Shown: piece by piece, positions 23,217 to 33,329 of the stretch
Position numbering within the stretch: position 1 is the stretch's first letter
Layout of the letters: each line of letters begins with the position of its first letter
DNA from: Telopea speciosissima
Lineage: Eukaryota; Streptophyta; Magnoliopsida; Proteales; Proteaceae
Assembly: GCF_018873765.1 (NCBI RefSeq)
Contig: NC_057925.1
Coordinates: 20,471,568 to 20,535,567 of the forward strand
Length of the DNA stretch: 64,000 nt
Reading direction: 5' to 3'
Notes under the pieces: model-generated
What the model saw: only the letters and a program-made list of their open reading frames with translations
The model's database searches: none
What the model was told of the DNA's origin: nothing
Position numbers and translations under genes: made by a program

Positions 23217-24163
23217 ATGTAGGGCTCCCCCTATAAATAGGAGGGTCCCCCTCCCCCATTTTCAAGGAGAAAGAGGTAAAGAGGCCCTCCCATTTCTCCC
23301 ACTCAAGCTCTCTTGCCCCCTTTTGAGTCATTTTGAGGTGATTGTGAGCGGTTCTGTCCAAGTCATGGGTAGATCCTTCGATTACCCACCTGAGTGACGA
23401 ATACTCCCGTCCCAACCCAACTGCTATTCTATCAGCATACGGATAGCAATAATCTCTTTTTTATAGCCGTTATTTTGTCTGTGTACAGATAACGAGAATC
23501 CCTTATATAATCGTTGCTCTGTCCGAAGTCTGAGTAACAAAACCCATCTCATATAGTCCTTACTCTGTTTGACAAGAGAGAGGCAAGCCGATCATCCGTC
23601 TCCACCTGAGCCTCGGGACATCGCATATTTCGTATTTGGTACATTTTCATTTATTTCTTATATTTCTTGACAAGTATCTATCTCTTTCCTTCTTATTATT
23701 TTTGGCATAATGTAGACCATTAAAGTAACTTGCTTTAGCGTACATAGTAAATGATTTTTTTTTTCTTTCTTTGTCATGTTTAGTACATCATAATCTAGCC
23801 TTACATATTGATATGATGTATTATTAAGGGAGAATATTCGAAAACAAGCATCTAGTAGAAAGACCGATTTATCCGGGTGAGGTGGGTGCCTAATACCTTC
23901 CCACTCTCATAACCTGACTACTTACCCTGAATCGCTGACCAGACCATATGGAATCACGTAGCCCTTTCTACTAATCCTGGATGGGGCTACACCCATTGGG
24001 TCCTAGGCTCTAATCCTAAGTGGTGACTCCATTTCTTTATGAAGCATGATCCCAATCCCCATGATGATATGTCAGAACGATATGTCGTTATTCATTGAAA
24101 CCAATACTTGTCGCCATAAGGCTGAGGAACCCTCATCCCGAGGACCATGGTACTTACAGTATC

Positions 24164-24820
24164 CAATCTGATACCAGTACCTAATACCAATCTGCCAAAA
24201 CGGCAATACCCGATACCTAAGACCAAGATAGGTGATCCTGGTCTAAAGTTCATCCCACTAGTCTCATTAATTTAATAGCTAGTGAGGCCTTAGACACAAG
24301 CCGATTTGAGTAAATGCTATTAACATGTCACAGTTTCCTCTAGTTGGTACTTGAAGAACTCTGTGTTGTGCACTTTTGTAAGTCATTAGGTGAATTAAAG
24401 CCAATATATCGTTGAGTGTGAAGAAGCATTTCCTAATTAACTCCCAAAGATATAGAAGTGAAGAAGAGCCCATCAACTATATTAAAGAGGCCATCATTAC
24501 CTTACTAAAATATGTTCCTTCTGTTGATGACATGGCCACATGGCCTCATCTACAATCCAAAAGACTTGGTCAAATAACTGAATGGAGAGAATGTAGGGGC
24601 GATTCCATGTTGATGGAAAGTGTCATTGTGCTCTCCCACAACGGCTCAATAAAGACTCCTATAAGACTAACATAGCAGGGAGTTGGAAGTACACTCAATG
24701 AAGGACATATATGTAAGAGGAGCCCTACGAGTTTGCTCAATCCATTGTCATCCTCTTGTTCTTTTCTTCTATACTTCCAATTTTCCAGCAGCGTACCCAT
24801 CTCAAATTCACACTTAGACT
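24164..24820. other. Intergenic, repeat-like, no gene seen
   Basis: It begins with GATAC-type repeat to about 24240. The rest has an 87-codon plus-strand frame (24412-24675) of no recognised family and may be non-coding retroelement sequence. Confidence 0.35.
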
Positions 24821-25268
24821 GGTGTCAGAGTTAAGTTGTGGGGGAATGTTGTTGGTATGATTCCGTAATAGAAGCGTGGATGTTGTGCCACAGAATTTAG
24901 TCCCACATCAGCTGTGCTTAAACCATGGAATGTCTATATAAGCGACAGTCAACCTTCACATGATATAACGCGTTTTAAAGCCGTGGCGGATAGTATCGTG
25001 ACATGTGGGGCTCGCCGTAGACTGTGGCAATTCATTGGTATCAGAGTCAGGGTGTGGGGGAATGCTGTTGGTATGATTCCACAGTGAAAGCGTGGATGTT
25101 GTGCCACGAAATTTAGTCCCACATCGACTGTGCTTAAGCCATGGATTGTCCATATAAGTGGCGGCCAACCTTCACATGATATGACGCATTTTAAAGCTAT
25201 GCGACAAACCTTAACCAAAGCAGACAACATCGTGGCATGTGGGGTCCGTCGTGGACTGTGGCAATTCA
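24821..25268 (+). mobile_element. Ultra-short LTR element (TRIM/SMART-like), LTR-PBS-PPT-LTR
   Basis: Two related LTR-like units, 24847-25034 and 25063-25268, begin TGTTGTTGGTATGATTCC or TGCTGTTGGTATGATTCC and end gactgtggcaattca. The 28 bp between them holds TGGTATCAGAGTC (initiator tRNA-Met primer-binding site, 25036-25048) directly followed by a polypurine run (gtgtgggggaa). The same PBS plus PPT pair precedes the first LTR (tggtgtcagagtt ... gtgggggaa, 24820-24846), so the array reads PBS-PPT-LTR-PBS-PPT-LTR. No coding capacity is present. Each unit has agtcccacatc and a TATATAAG-like or CATATAAG box. Confidence 0.7.
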
Positions 25269-27438
25269 TCTTCGACTGAGTTTGATCTCTTAAAACATTT
25301 TCAAAGTGAAAACGAAATACTCAGTTTCTCTATCCTAGAAAATATAAGAGACAAGCTTATATTTACAAGGACTTCCATTCATCTTTGTTGTAAAGGGGAA
25401 ACTAATTACAAAAAGGCGAAATATCTAATCTAATATTTACTCCCCCCCCCCCCTTGAAATGGATTCTAATGAGGATAAAAAACAGAGAAGAGTTTAAATT
25501 CAGTACAGCATTCCTAATACATAGATATTTTCCTTTTTTTGCTTCATGTTTTACCTCTTGTCAATTTACATTGGTAGATCACCATATCATTGTAACCTGT
25601 TTTATTTCATCACCATAATCCAAGTTAATTATGACCTTCCAGTGATCCTACTTTCTTTATTCTCCCCACCCTTCTTTATTTCTTTCCCAACCTCTTATCA
25701 TTGCAATCTTTCACTCACACAAAGTGATGTATTTAGGGAAAATATTGTTGTAACCAACCATGGTTAAACATCATTTTAGTTTTTGTCAGTGTCTGCCAGA
25801 GTTGTAATGAACTAATTGACCTTCGCATAACTTATGCATGGGATAAACTCTATAACTTAAGGTTCTTATGTACCTTTTAGTGCAGAGGCAAGTTCAAGAT
25901 TATGTTCCCTTGCATGTGTCACAAGAACAATATCCTTTTACTACATATCCTCTTTCTTTTCAATTTCTATGAGTAGTACTGTTTTTTGTGAGGAAAGATC
26001 ATTAAAACAAACAGTCCACGCCTTTGGTCTTAATTGATTTGAAATTGATCCACAGACTGAGGGCAGAGACAATGTTAGCACTACCATTTAGCATAATTAT
26101 TAAGTGAAAACTTACAACTAAGAAAGGCTGAGCTCTTTCAGCTGTTAAATATTTCTCCATCTAGTTCATTACTTAGCGAAAAACAAAGGTTTCAAGACCT
26201 GTCATCATCTAAAGATCACGCTAAACCTAATGACATATATAGGAGCTTTAGACTTGCAAAAAGAATTCAATTACTCCAAACAAAAAACCCATTCCCTAGA
26301 AATTAGATTTCCTTATCAATGTTTTGATCTTATTTTCTACAATATTGATCAAATGAAAATGGTAAATTTACTAAATTCAATCACTCCAAAAAAATGTACC
26401 TGTTTCTCAAGCTTTACTATCATTCTTTTCTCCCAAGTTAGATCATCTTAATTGATGCATGTAACAAGTTCTATATATGATTCACTTTTATCAGCTATGC
26501 TCAGATTGTCTTTAAGAGACTTGGAAAAGCAAAGTGTTTAAAACCCTTACTTCAATGCATCGTAACTAGGCTCATACCAGAGCTGGTTAATGATTGATCA
26601 AAATCACATTTCAGACCACACAATAAACTTCTGTTCTTAATGATTATTGTTGAAATATAATACAATCTAAGAAAATGTGATAGATAAAATTGTCAGAAAC
26701 TTGGGCTGAACGATTGTCCATCAATTTCAATATACAGGCCTCCCTGCGAAAGATGAAAGGTGTTGGTCACACTCTTACCATCTGTGCCCCGTCTAATGAA
26801 TGCCGCACAATGGAGTGTTAGGTACCTCAATTTAATTCACACTAATGTTTAGTAGTTTTAAATCATACAAATCAGGGGCTGTGTTTCTGTGTTAAGGAGA
26901 AAAAGAAAATAGTGAAGTTCCACACTAGTATTTAGTAGTTATAAAGCATAAAGACCAGAAAAGAAATTATAAGCTAACCATATGCCTGAATTAATTCTTC
27001 ACTATTTGTGTTTTCTCCATAACACAGAAACAGAGTCCCCATTATGTTTGCTGCTATAAGTTAAAGTGCATCTTTATTAATTATTCATAATCTCAAAATA
27101 GAATGACAAGCCCATGATAAAAACTAAAGCAGCCAATTTATGTAAACTATCAGACTAATAACACATACATTGATAAAAAAAAAACTGAAAGCACCCAACA
27201 ATAGACATTACAAAATAAGCACACTTTTTTTTGGAGTTGGGAGGGAATACTGGAAACCAGAGGATGATTGACACAATTCAAGTTCAATGCACATAACCAG
27301 TTAAGGCTTAGAAAGCAGAAGCAGTCTGTCCCTTAATAAGCAGTAAACTAGAGTTTGCATTCCATACATTAAACAAAGACCTAATATCTGCTGAGTTCAG
27401 ATGGATAATAGTCTCTTTACCCATCAAGAAGAACAGAG
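25269..27438. other. Intergenic and annexin A 3' flank
   Basis: No gene is supported. A 9-bp-plus C run lies at 25442. The last few hundred bases probably hold the annexin A 3' UTR on the minus strand. A possible AATAAA (plus-strand tttatt, about 27071) is some 365 bp past the stop. Confidence 0.4.
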
Positions 27439-29125
27439 CTAGTGCCCTTCACTTCCAAGTAAAGTAAGGAGGAAAGCCTGGTAGTCCCCTGAAGTTTCCT
27501 TGGCTACTGCATGATCAAGAGTTACAGTGCTTCTCTTGTGATACATCTCCTTGATGTCCTTCAAGTCCTTCTCAGCACGTGTGACAATCACACGAGTGAG
27601 AGCATCTTCATCAGTCCCCACCTTATTAATGGCATTCTGTAAAACCTGAATTACATATCCCACAAGTCAATGAGAAGTTGAAACAATTTGAATACTTGGT
27701 ACAAATATGTAAAAGTTAAGATAATGTTGTTCATGGTATGAAAATAAAGCCTCACCTTTCCAAAGTACTTTTGAGGAGCATAGATACATCGGGTAGCTAC
27801 ACGCAATGCCTCTAAGAATGCATCATCCGGATCCCCCACAATGCTCTACAAATGATGATAATAATATGCAATTTAATCAGATCAAATATGCAATAAATAT
27901 TAATTTTTTGTAATCAGATAATGATACCTTGGTGATGGAAGTGCTCTGCTGGTCCTTGAAGCAATTGAAAGTTGCAATGAGCTGTGCCCTACTCCTTGTG
28001 CCCATGATTCTAATCACATCTTCATGACCGAATGATTTCCCTCGGATCATTTCATGAAGAATTTTGGCCTCTGAGGCTGCTAAGCGTGAATCTATCTCAT
28101 TGCCATCATACTTATAAGTGCCCACAAGAGCAAACAAAAGCTGTAATACAAAACAATAAGGCAGAACAACATAAGTGACATTACATAGAAAACTAGAATC
28201 CTGTAGGGGATATCATCAAATAGGTCTAGGAGTATTGCCTTGCGTAAGTCTCCTTTGGTATGGGAAGCAACATCTTCTTCCAGGGAATGCTTGTATCGGG
28301 AATGGTATGCCCTTTTCACCTCCAAAAGTTCATTAGGAGAGTGAACACATGAAATTTCGACGATCACCCGGTAATTAGGTTTTGCATTCTTCAATGCCAC
28401 ATTAGCTAAAACTGCATCTCTATCAGCAGGATCCAATATCCAACGATATATTGCTTTCTAATGTTGACAAAAAATTTAAATCATTTCATTGAAAAGAGAT
28501 GTATTTCACTGAAGGAAAGAGAAAATGATGATTCCTCATTCATATCAGATTATAGGATAGAAGCATCGAAAAGCAAACCTCAAAATCCCCAGAAAGCTCA
28601 GACTCAAGCTGCTTGATGAGATCCTCTTGATAAAGCTCCTCATAAGTTTGCCTGATTTGCTTCCGCTGAAATGCATTTCTGTGCCCGAGTACTGAAATAA
28701 TGGCTTTCTCATCCGTCCCCCATCCTAACAAATAATCCACCAAGAATCTCTTAATATATGGAAGTTTAAACAACATATTATTTCTAGTTCTTAAAACAAA
28801 GTACTCAAAACCCCATCATTGAAATCTTTAATAAACCATTTCTTGCTCCGACAAAAAAATTTGTAATGTAAACTACTAAGATGAAATTACAGCTATAAAC
28901 TGGAAAATGGAAGACCTGAATCATTCACACAGATTTAATAGATTTACAATGTCAACCCACAGATACGGATTAAATGAATGAGAGGGGTTGGGGTGGGAAG
29001 ATAATGATCATGAATAGAACCCAGAAAATATATTAAAAGGGTAGAAAACCTTTGCAAGCCTTCCTGAGAATCTCTGCATCTTCAACAGGAGAAGGGTTGT
29101 TTTCGGGCACAACGAGAGTAGCCAT
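27439..29125 (-). CDS. Annexin D8-like protein A
   Basis: Six exons: 29050-29125, 28579-28724, 28239-28457, 27928-28140, 27756-27845 and 27439-27645, totalling 951 bp and 316 aa, the usual plant annexin length. All junctions are GT-AG except intron 3 (28141-28238), whose donor is AAG|GCAATA. The protein begins [20 protein letters not shown] and shows four annexin repeats. Repeat 1 has [18 protein letters not shown], repeat 2 has the region around [12 protein letters not shown], repeat 3 has [11 protein letters not shown], and repeat 4 has [26 protein letters not shown]-like, ETSGDY and AFLLTLLG resemble Arabidopsis annexin D8. Annexins bind membrane phospholipids in a calcium-dependent way and act in stress and membrane traffic. 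The ATG is chosen by match to annexin N-termini. No disruption is seen. Its closest relative here is 45246-46770. Confidence 0.93.
28141..28238 (-). other. GC-AG intron 3 of annexin A
   Basis: Donor AAG|GCAATA and acceptor TTACAG|CTTTTG. The spliced frame GDLRK-LLFALVG matches annexins, and no GT donor next to the conserved codon exists. The paralogue has the same donor class at the same site. Confidence 0.85.
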
Positions 29126-29259
29126 TGTTGATTGTTGAGCTCTTCTTCTTGGAATCTAAAAAACCTCTACGTTTATGTTTCTCTGTTCGACTTTACCAAA
29201 AAAAAAATGTTTCTCTGTTCGAGAGTGAAATGTGAGTGTTTGGGTGTGGGTGCTTGCTC

Positions 29260-29266
29260 TTTATAG
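29260..29266 (-). promoter_or_regulatory. Possible TATA box of annexin A
   Basis: Minus-strand CTATAAA lies about 135 bp upstream of the start codon in an otherwise CT/AC-rich leader. This is a position-based call. Confidence 0.45.
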
Positions 29267-29404
29267 TATTTAAATTTCGTATGGTTCTTGTGACTTTCTG
29301 TCTCCGTCACATGAGAAGCGAGCGAGGGGGGAAAACGCACATAAAACGTTTCTTAGATGGTAACGCCCCCTGACAGTGCATGGTAACGCCCCCAGACAGT
29401 ACTC

Positions 29405-29620
29405 CGTGTTTTTACGTAGGACCCAGTTTCAGGAGGATCACGAGCGTCTCCAGGGAGCCCTACGCCCAGGGCGTGCCCAGGAGGCATCCAGCGGCTGAGT
29501 GTGCTGCACGCATCTCAATGCACATTTAGGAATGTGTGTGATAGATCCCAACGGCTGGCAGCATTCTGGGCGTACTAGGCTCCTTGAAGACGAGCTAAAT
29601 TCGTTTCAGACTGGGTAGGT
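29405..29620. repeat. Imperfect foldback miniature element
   Basis: The left arm cacgagcgtctccagggagc...ctacgccca pairs with the right arm tgggcgtactaggctccttg...gacgagc. It lies about 300 bp upstream of the annexin A start. The TSD is unclear. Confidence 0.55.
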
Positions 29621-29659
29621 GAACCACTGAACCGTAACTATTTTTTTTTTGTGTGTGTA

Positions 29660-29850
29660 GAGAGAGTTCCCTAAAAGGCATTGTGGCCCCTTGTGCCTGT
29701 GGGGGTGGGTTAATGATAGCATACTCCATACATTGAAGCATCAATAGGAGTGAGATTTCCGCCTTTCATGGGGCAGGGTAAGACGGTCATTTCATGCCTC
29801 CTCTATGTTTTGGGCACAAGGACCACATTGTCTTTCAAGGCTTTTTTCCC
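29660..29850. repeat. Foldback miniature element with GGTCATTTC core
   Basis: Arms aaaggcattgtggccccttg and the complement of caaggaccacattgtctttc pair. The interior has catggggcagggtaagacgg followed by tcatttcatgcc. Boundaries are approximate. Confidence 0.6.
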
Positions 29851-30047
29851 CTTAAAAATTGTTAAGGTATACTTTCTTGGTTGATCCAAACCTAGCTGAT
29901 CTTCTCAACGTTATAAATCGCAATCGTATCTAGGACCTGGGCTTACGTACTTGGCTCAGCTTTTCCCTTTGGGTTTTGATCCATTTAATTAAGTCTTGGG
30001 TCCTATTAAATATGACCGATAAATTGGTTTAGGGTGTTAATAGCATT

Positions 30048-30558
30048 GTTGGAAAATCAGGTTTTCTGACTCGACTCGTCTTCTAAAAAAGCCTGATGAC
30101 TCGACCTTGTCAAACCCGGTCAAGACGAGTCACGTTTTTTAATTATAATGCAATAAATATGTATAAATTAGTAAAAAATCATAAAAATAAAGAAAAATAT
30201 GAGAAAAACCAAAAAAAATAATAATCAAGTAATCACATATCAATGCATTTTGAGTTTATACCATTGAACAAGAGAAGGGAGTCGAGGAGTTGAGGTTTTC
30301 TTATTGTTTTAGATTATGGATTTACTATTTGGTTAACTCCGTTTCTAAGTGAATTGGTGTTATGATTTTTTTAAAATGACTAAACTCGCTGATTTTGGCA
30401 TGACTCGGATAAAAATACCGAGTCTTATTTGACTCGGACCATTTATGACCCAATCTCGTCATTTTTTAACCTGGTCTAATTTACACGACTCTTGACCAGG
30501 TTTTTAAAATTTTGACTCGACTCGGGCGACTCGCCCTAGTTAAACCCAGTTTTCCAAC
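30048..30558. repeat. Foldback element with GACTCG-rich arms
   Basis: Terminal GTTGGAAAATCAGGTTT is mirrored by AAACCCAGTTTTCCAAC at the right end. Both arms carry repeated gactcgactcg motifs and a tgaccagg/cccggtcaag pair. TAATAG occurs on both outer sides (about 30040 and 30565), a possible TSD. The centre is A/T-rich and non-coding. Confidence 0.65.
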
Positions 30559-30639
30559 TATGGCTAATAGGGGGGAATGAATATATTTCTCGTATTTAAG
30601 ATCACAAGCGGCATATTACACATGGATTAAATGCACAAT

Positions 30640-30730
30640 ATTAGATCCAAGACAGGGTCGGTCATCCCAGAAACCAAAATGGGATCGGATACGGATCAGT
30701 CATATTTGCCCGATATCGGTCAATAAGCTG
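30640..30730. repeat. Degenerate GATAC/GATCGG repeat, copy 4
   Basis: atgggatcggatacggatc and cccgatatcggtcaataag have the same texture as the 13-14 kb copies. Confidence 0.4.
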
Positions 30731-31239
30731 AGTCAGCATAACTTTTGGAATCAATCGAAAAAATTAAATAAAAAAAATGTAAACAAATTGTAAAAAAAAT
30801 TCTCACAAATAATAAAATTGAAGATTTGTAAAAAAAATTAAAAATAATCAATTTGTGTGAAATACTAAAAAAATACAACAAATATTACAATAAGTTTGTA
30901 AATAAATATTAAAAAAATTGTGAAATTCTAGAAGAATCCATTCAATATAAAAACTTAAAAATGGAAATAAAATATATTTTTATGTGTTAAATATTGCATA
31001 AAATTTACGATCCCTAAACAATTTCTATGTAAAATTTCCATTTTTAGTGAGCAAGGTGTTGCTTTAATCTCGAGATTATCTGGTGACAGAAGACGCACTT
31101 GACCTTCCGATTACCCTTTATTAGGTTGTTTTGATCCGATTGAGCCACCCAGGATCCGACATTTCCTTCGGGTCTCTACAAACCATCTGTAAAATTTAAA
31201 TTTTAATACAATAAATATTTATAAACATGAAAAATAAGT

Positions 31240-31560
31240 CAAAAATTGTTGTGGTTTGTTCAACATCAACAACCATCCATCATACTGGAGGGTGACTCTC
31301 AATTGGTTATAGACCGTCTTTCTAGAAAATCTTGCGAAGCTCCCTAGGGGATTTCTGCTATTATCAACGATTGTAAATGTCTCAATTCTTTGTTTGTAAA
31401 TATTGACTTTGTTCATATCTATCGTTAGGGTAATGTTGTTGTTGATCTCTCAATTCTTTGTTTGTAAATATTGACTTTGTTCATATCTATTGTTAGGGTA
31501 ATGTTGTTGTTGATCGGCTCGCTTCTTATGCAGCTCATAATTTTTTTTTATTTTTGCTTC
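31240..31560 (+). pseudogene. LINE RNase H fragment with a 68-bp tandem duplication
   Basis: The plus frame reads EGDSQLVIDRLSRKSCEAP, then INDCKCLNSLFVNIDFVHI, then GNVVVD and RLASYA, the C-terminal RNase H pattern of plant L1 elements, with stops. The segment 31381-31448 is repeated at 31449-31516 with one mismatch seen. It is an isolated relic. Confidence 0.6.
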
Positions 31561-31619
31561 TTGGGAGATGTCTCCTCTATCCTTTTTTGTCGCATTATCT
31601 GTTTCTAGATAACTGTAAC

Positions 31620-31885
31620 AAGGGTCAAGAACTCAGGTTTCGACCTGGCCGAAACCAATCGAAAACTAGGTCGAAATCTAGTACTTTTTTTATTCATGGG
31701 AAAACCTTAGTTGGAGGGTTTTTTGTCAAAACTACCGTATTGGAGGGGTTTCTTCAAGGTGGTTCAATCATGTTTCGACCGAAACATGGTTGAAACTGTT
31801 GATACCAAGTCGAAATCATGTAGTTTTTAAAATACCCCTCCATCTCGTCTTGAAAACCAGTGAAACCGAGATATCTCGGTGATTT
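31620..31885. repeat. CGAAAC-rich degenerate foldback repeat
   Basis: Repeated cgaaac/gtttcg motifs occur on both arms (tcaggtttcgacctggc ... gaaaccgagatatctcgg). This is a third texture class of degenerate foldback beside the GATAC and GACTCG families. Confidence 0.45.
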
Positions 31886-33316
31886 TGTTCGAGTTTTCTT
31901 TCCATGGGTGTATCTCATTGAGATCTAAAACATTCATGTTATAATAATCATGACAAAATTTTCAATATTTATTTCATAGGAAAAAGGTTCTCTAAACACA
32001 AGGCATAAGAAATGCCTACTCATATGATATATCTATTCATTTCTGGAGGAGAGAGAAAAATAATAAAAAATCTCATTTAAGTATATGTTGATATGCCTCA
32101 TGTTCATTTTTACATTTACCAAAAAAAAAATGTTCATTTTTACCAACAAAAAAAAAAAAAAAGATATGCCTCATGTTCAAAGAGACTTTTCCTTTATTTC
32201 ATTTTTGTAACATTTTAGAATTTAAATGTTTGAAAAAATTGCAAAAGTCACATTTCTAATGTCCTTTTACACAAAAAAAAAAATTAAAAAATTACATAAA
32301 AATTGTTCTACAACCAACATATCAACATAAAGTAGTGATTGAGGAATAAACACCATCAAAATCGAGTTAAAAAGAAGGAAAATACCCCAACTTTGATATT
32401 TGGGGAAATCACCAAAGTTGAGATTCACGAAAACCAGCCACTAAACCAAAAATTTGCACGGTTGGATGTCAAGAGGAGGCAAAAATGGTGCTTGGCTCCA
32501 AATTTTGTCAAAATCAGAGAAGCAATGAGAGTTTTATCCTAATCACAAGCTTGTAAGACCAGAGAAGTTTCTTTGGTTATAAAGAAGAAGAAGAGGAAGA
32601 ACTAAGTCGTGCGATTGGGATGGGGATCGGTGTATCGGCTGCTCCGTCAATCCGGATTCGATACCTGACCGATCCGAGATACCGTCCTAGGATCAGTCAG
32701 GTGTCAGGATCAGTGGGTGCTGGTAATGATCTAAGACCAATTCCTCAAACCATGATACTAGGTCATGAATCACGATAGATCGGACCCATCATGAGTGGGG
32801 CCCATCAAAAAATAATGTGGGCCAAAATTTAGTATGATCATATGTATTTCGACCATTTGATCCGGATCTGTCATTTACTATTATTTGAGGTGTGCTAAGT
32901 TGTGATCTCAGATGAGATTGGCACAATTTTTGGTTGAGCCAAACCTTGGTTGTTTCTGGTTGCTAGCCTAACCCGCCCAATATCATCTAGGCACTTTCAT
33001 TTTTGTTTTTTTGATGGATTTAAGCAGAATTGCTTTTGTATCCGTAAATTAAAATACAAGAGAAAAAGTGTTTCTAGTCTAGTGGTCCACATTAAATTCT
33101 ACCATATGGCAGTTTAGATTTGGCTGAACTTTTGTGAGCCTATATGTCCCAAGGCCTCCCCTATTTACATGTCAAGTTTCAACCCAAATAGAGCTCTCCA
33201 TGTGACTAAACAAAGCATGCATTAAAAGATTAGAAGTGATTCAATGATGACCGGAGTACCATTAGATATGCAATGGACATACATGAGAATGCATACCAAT
33301 TATAAGAAAATAATTG
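31886..33316. other. Intergenic, A/T-rich, no gene seen
   Basis: Poly-A/T tracts and one GATAC/GATCGG-type repeat at about 32600-32790. No supported coding region. Confidence 0.4.
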
Positions 33317-33329
33317 AATTTGGGTTTGA

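Larger units (their letters stand above)
22197..24158 (+). mobile_element. Gypsy solo LTR (with nested insert), TSD GTATC
   Basis: It starts TATAGACACTGAATTTTGTC, equivalent to the TGTAGACAC start of the LTR at 18167-20151 but on the opposite strand, and ends GTACTTACA. GTATC flanks both sides (22192-22196 and 24159-24163). The motifs GGTGCCTAATACCTTCCC (about 23890) and AGTGGTGACTCC (about 24020) mark its 3' part, and a TATAAATAGG box lies at about 23231. A 590-bp element interrupts it at 22447-23036. Outside the TSDs both flanks are GATAC-type repeat, consistent with insertion into such a repeat. Confidence 0.8.

Noticed and set aside
24847-25268. Cassandra-type TRIM carrying 5S rRNA promoter boxes
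   Set aside because: No convincing 5S A/C box was found in the LTRs.
28200-28238. Extension of annexin exon 3 past RK into an open tail
   Set aside because: The annexin family requires a splice after RK, and both paralogues support the GC donor.
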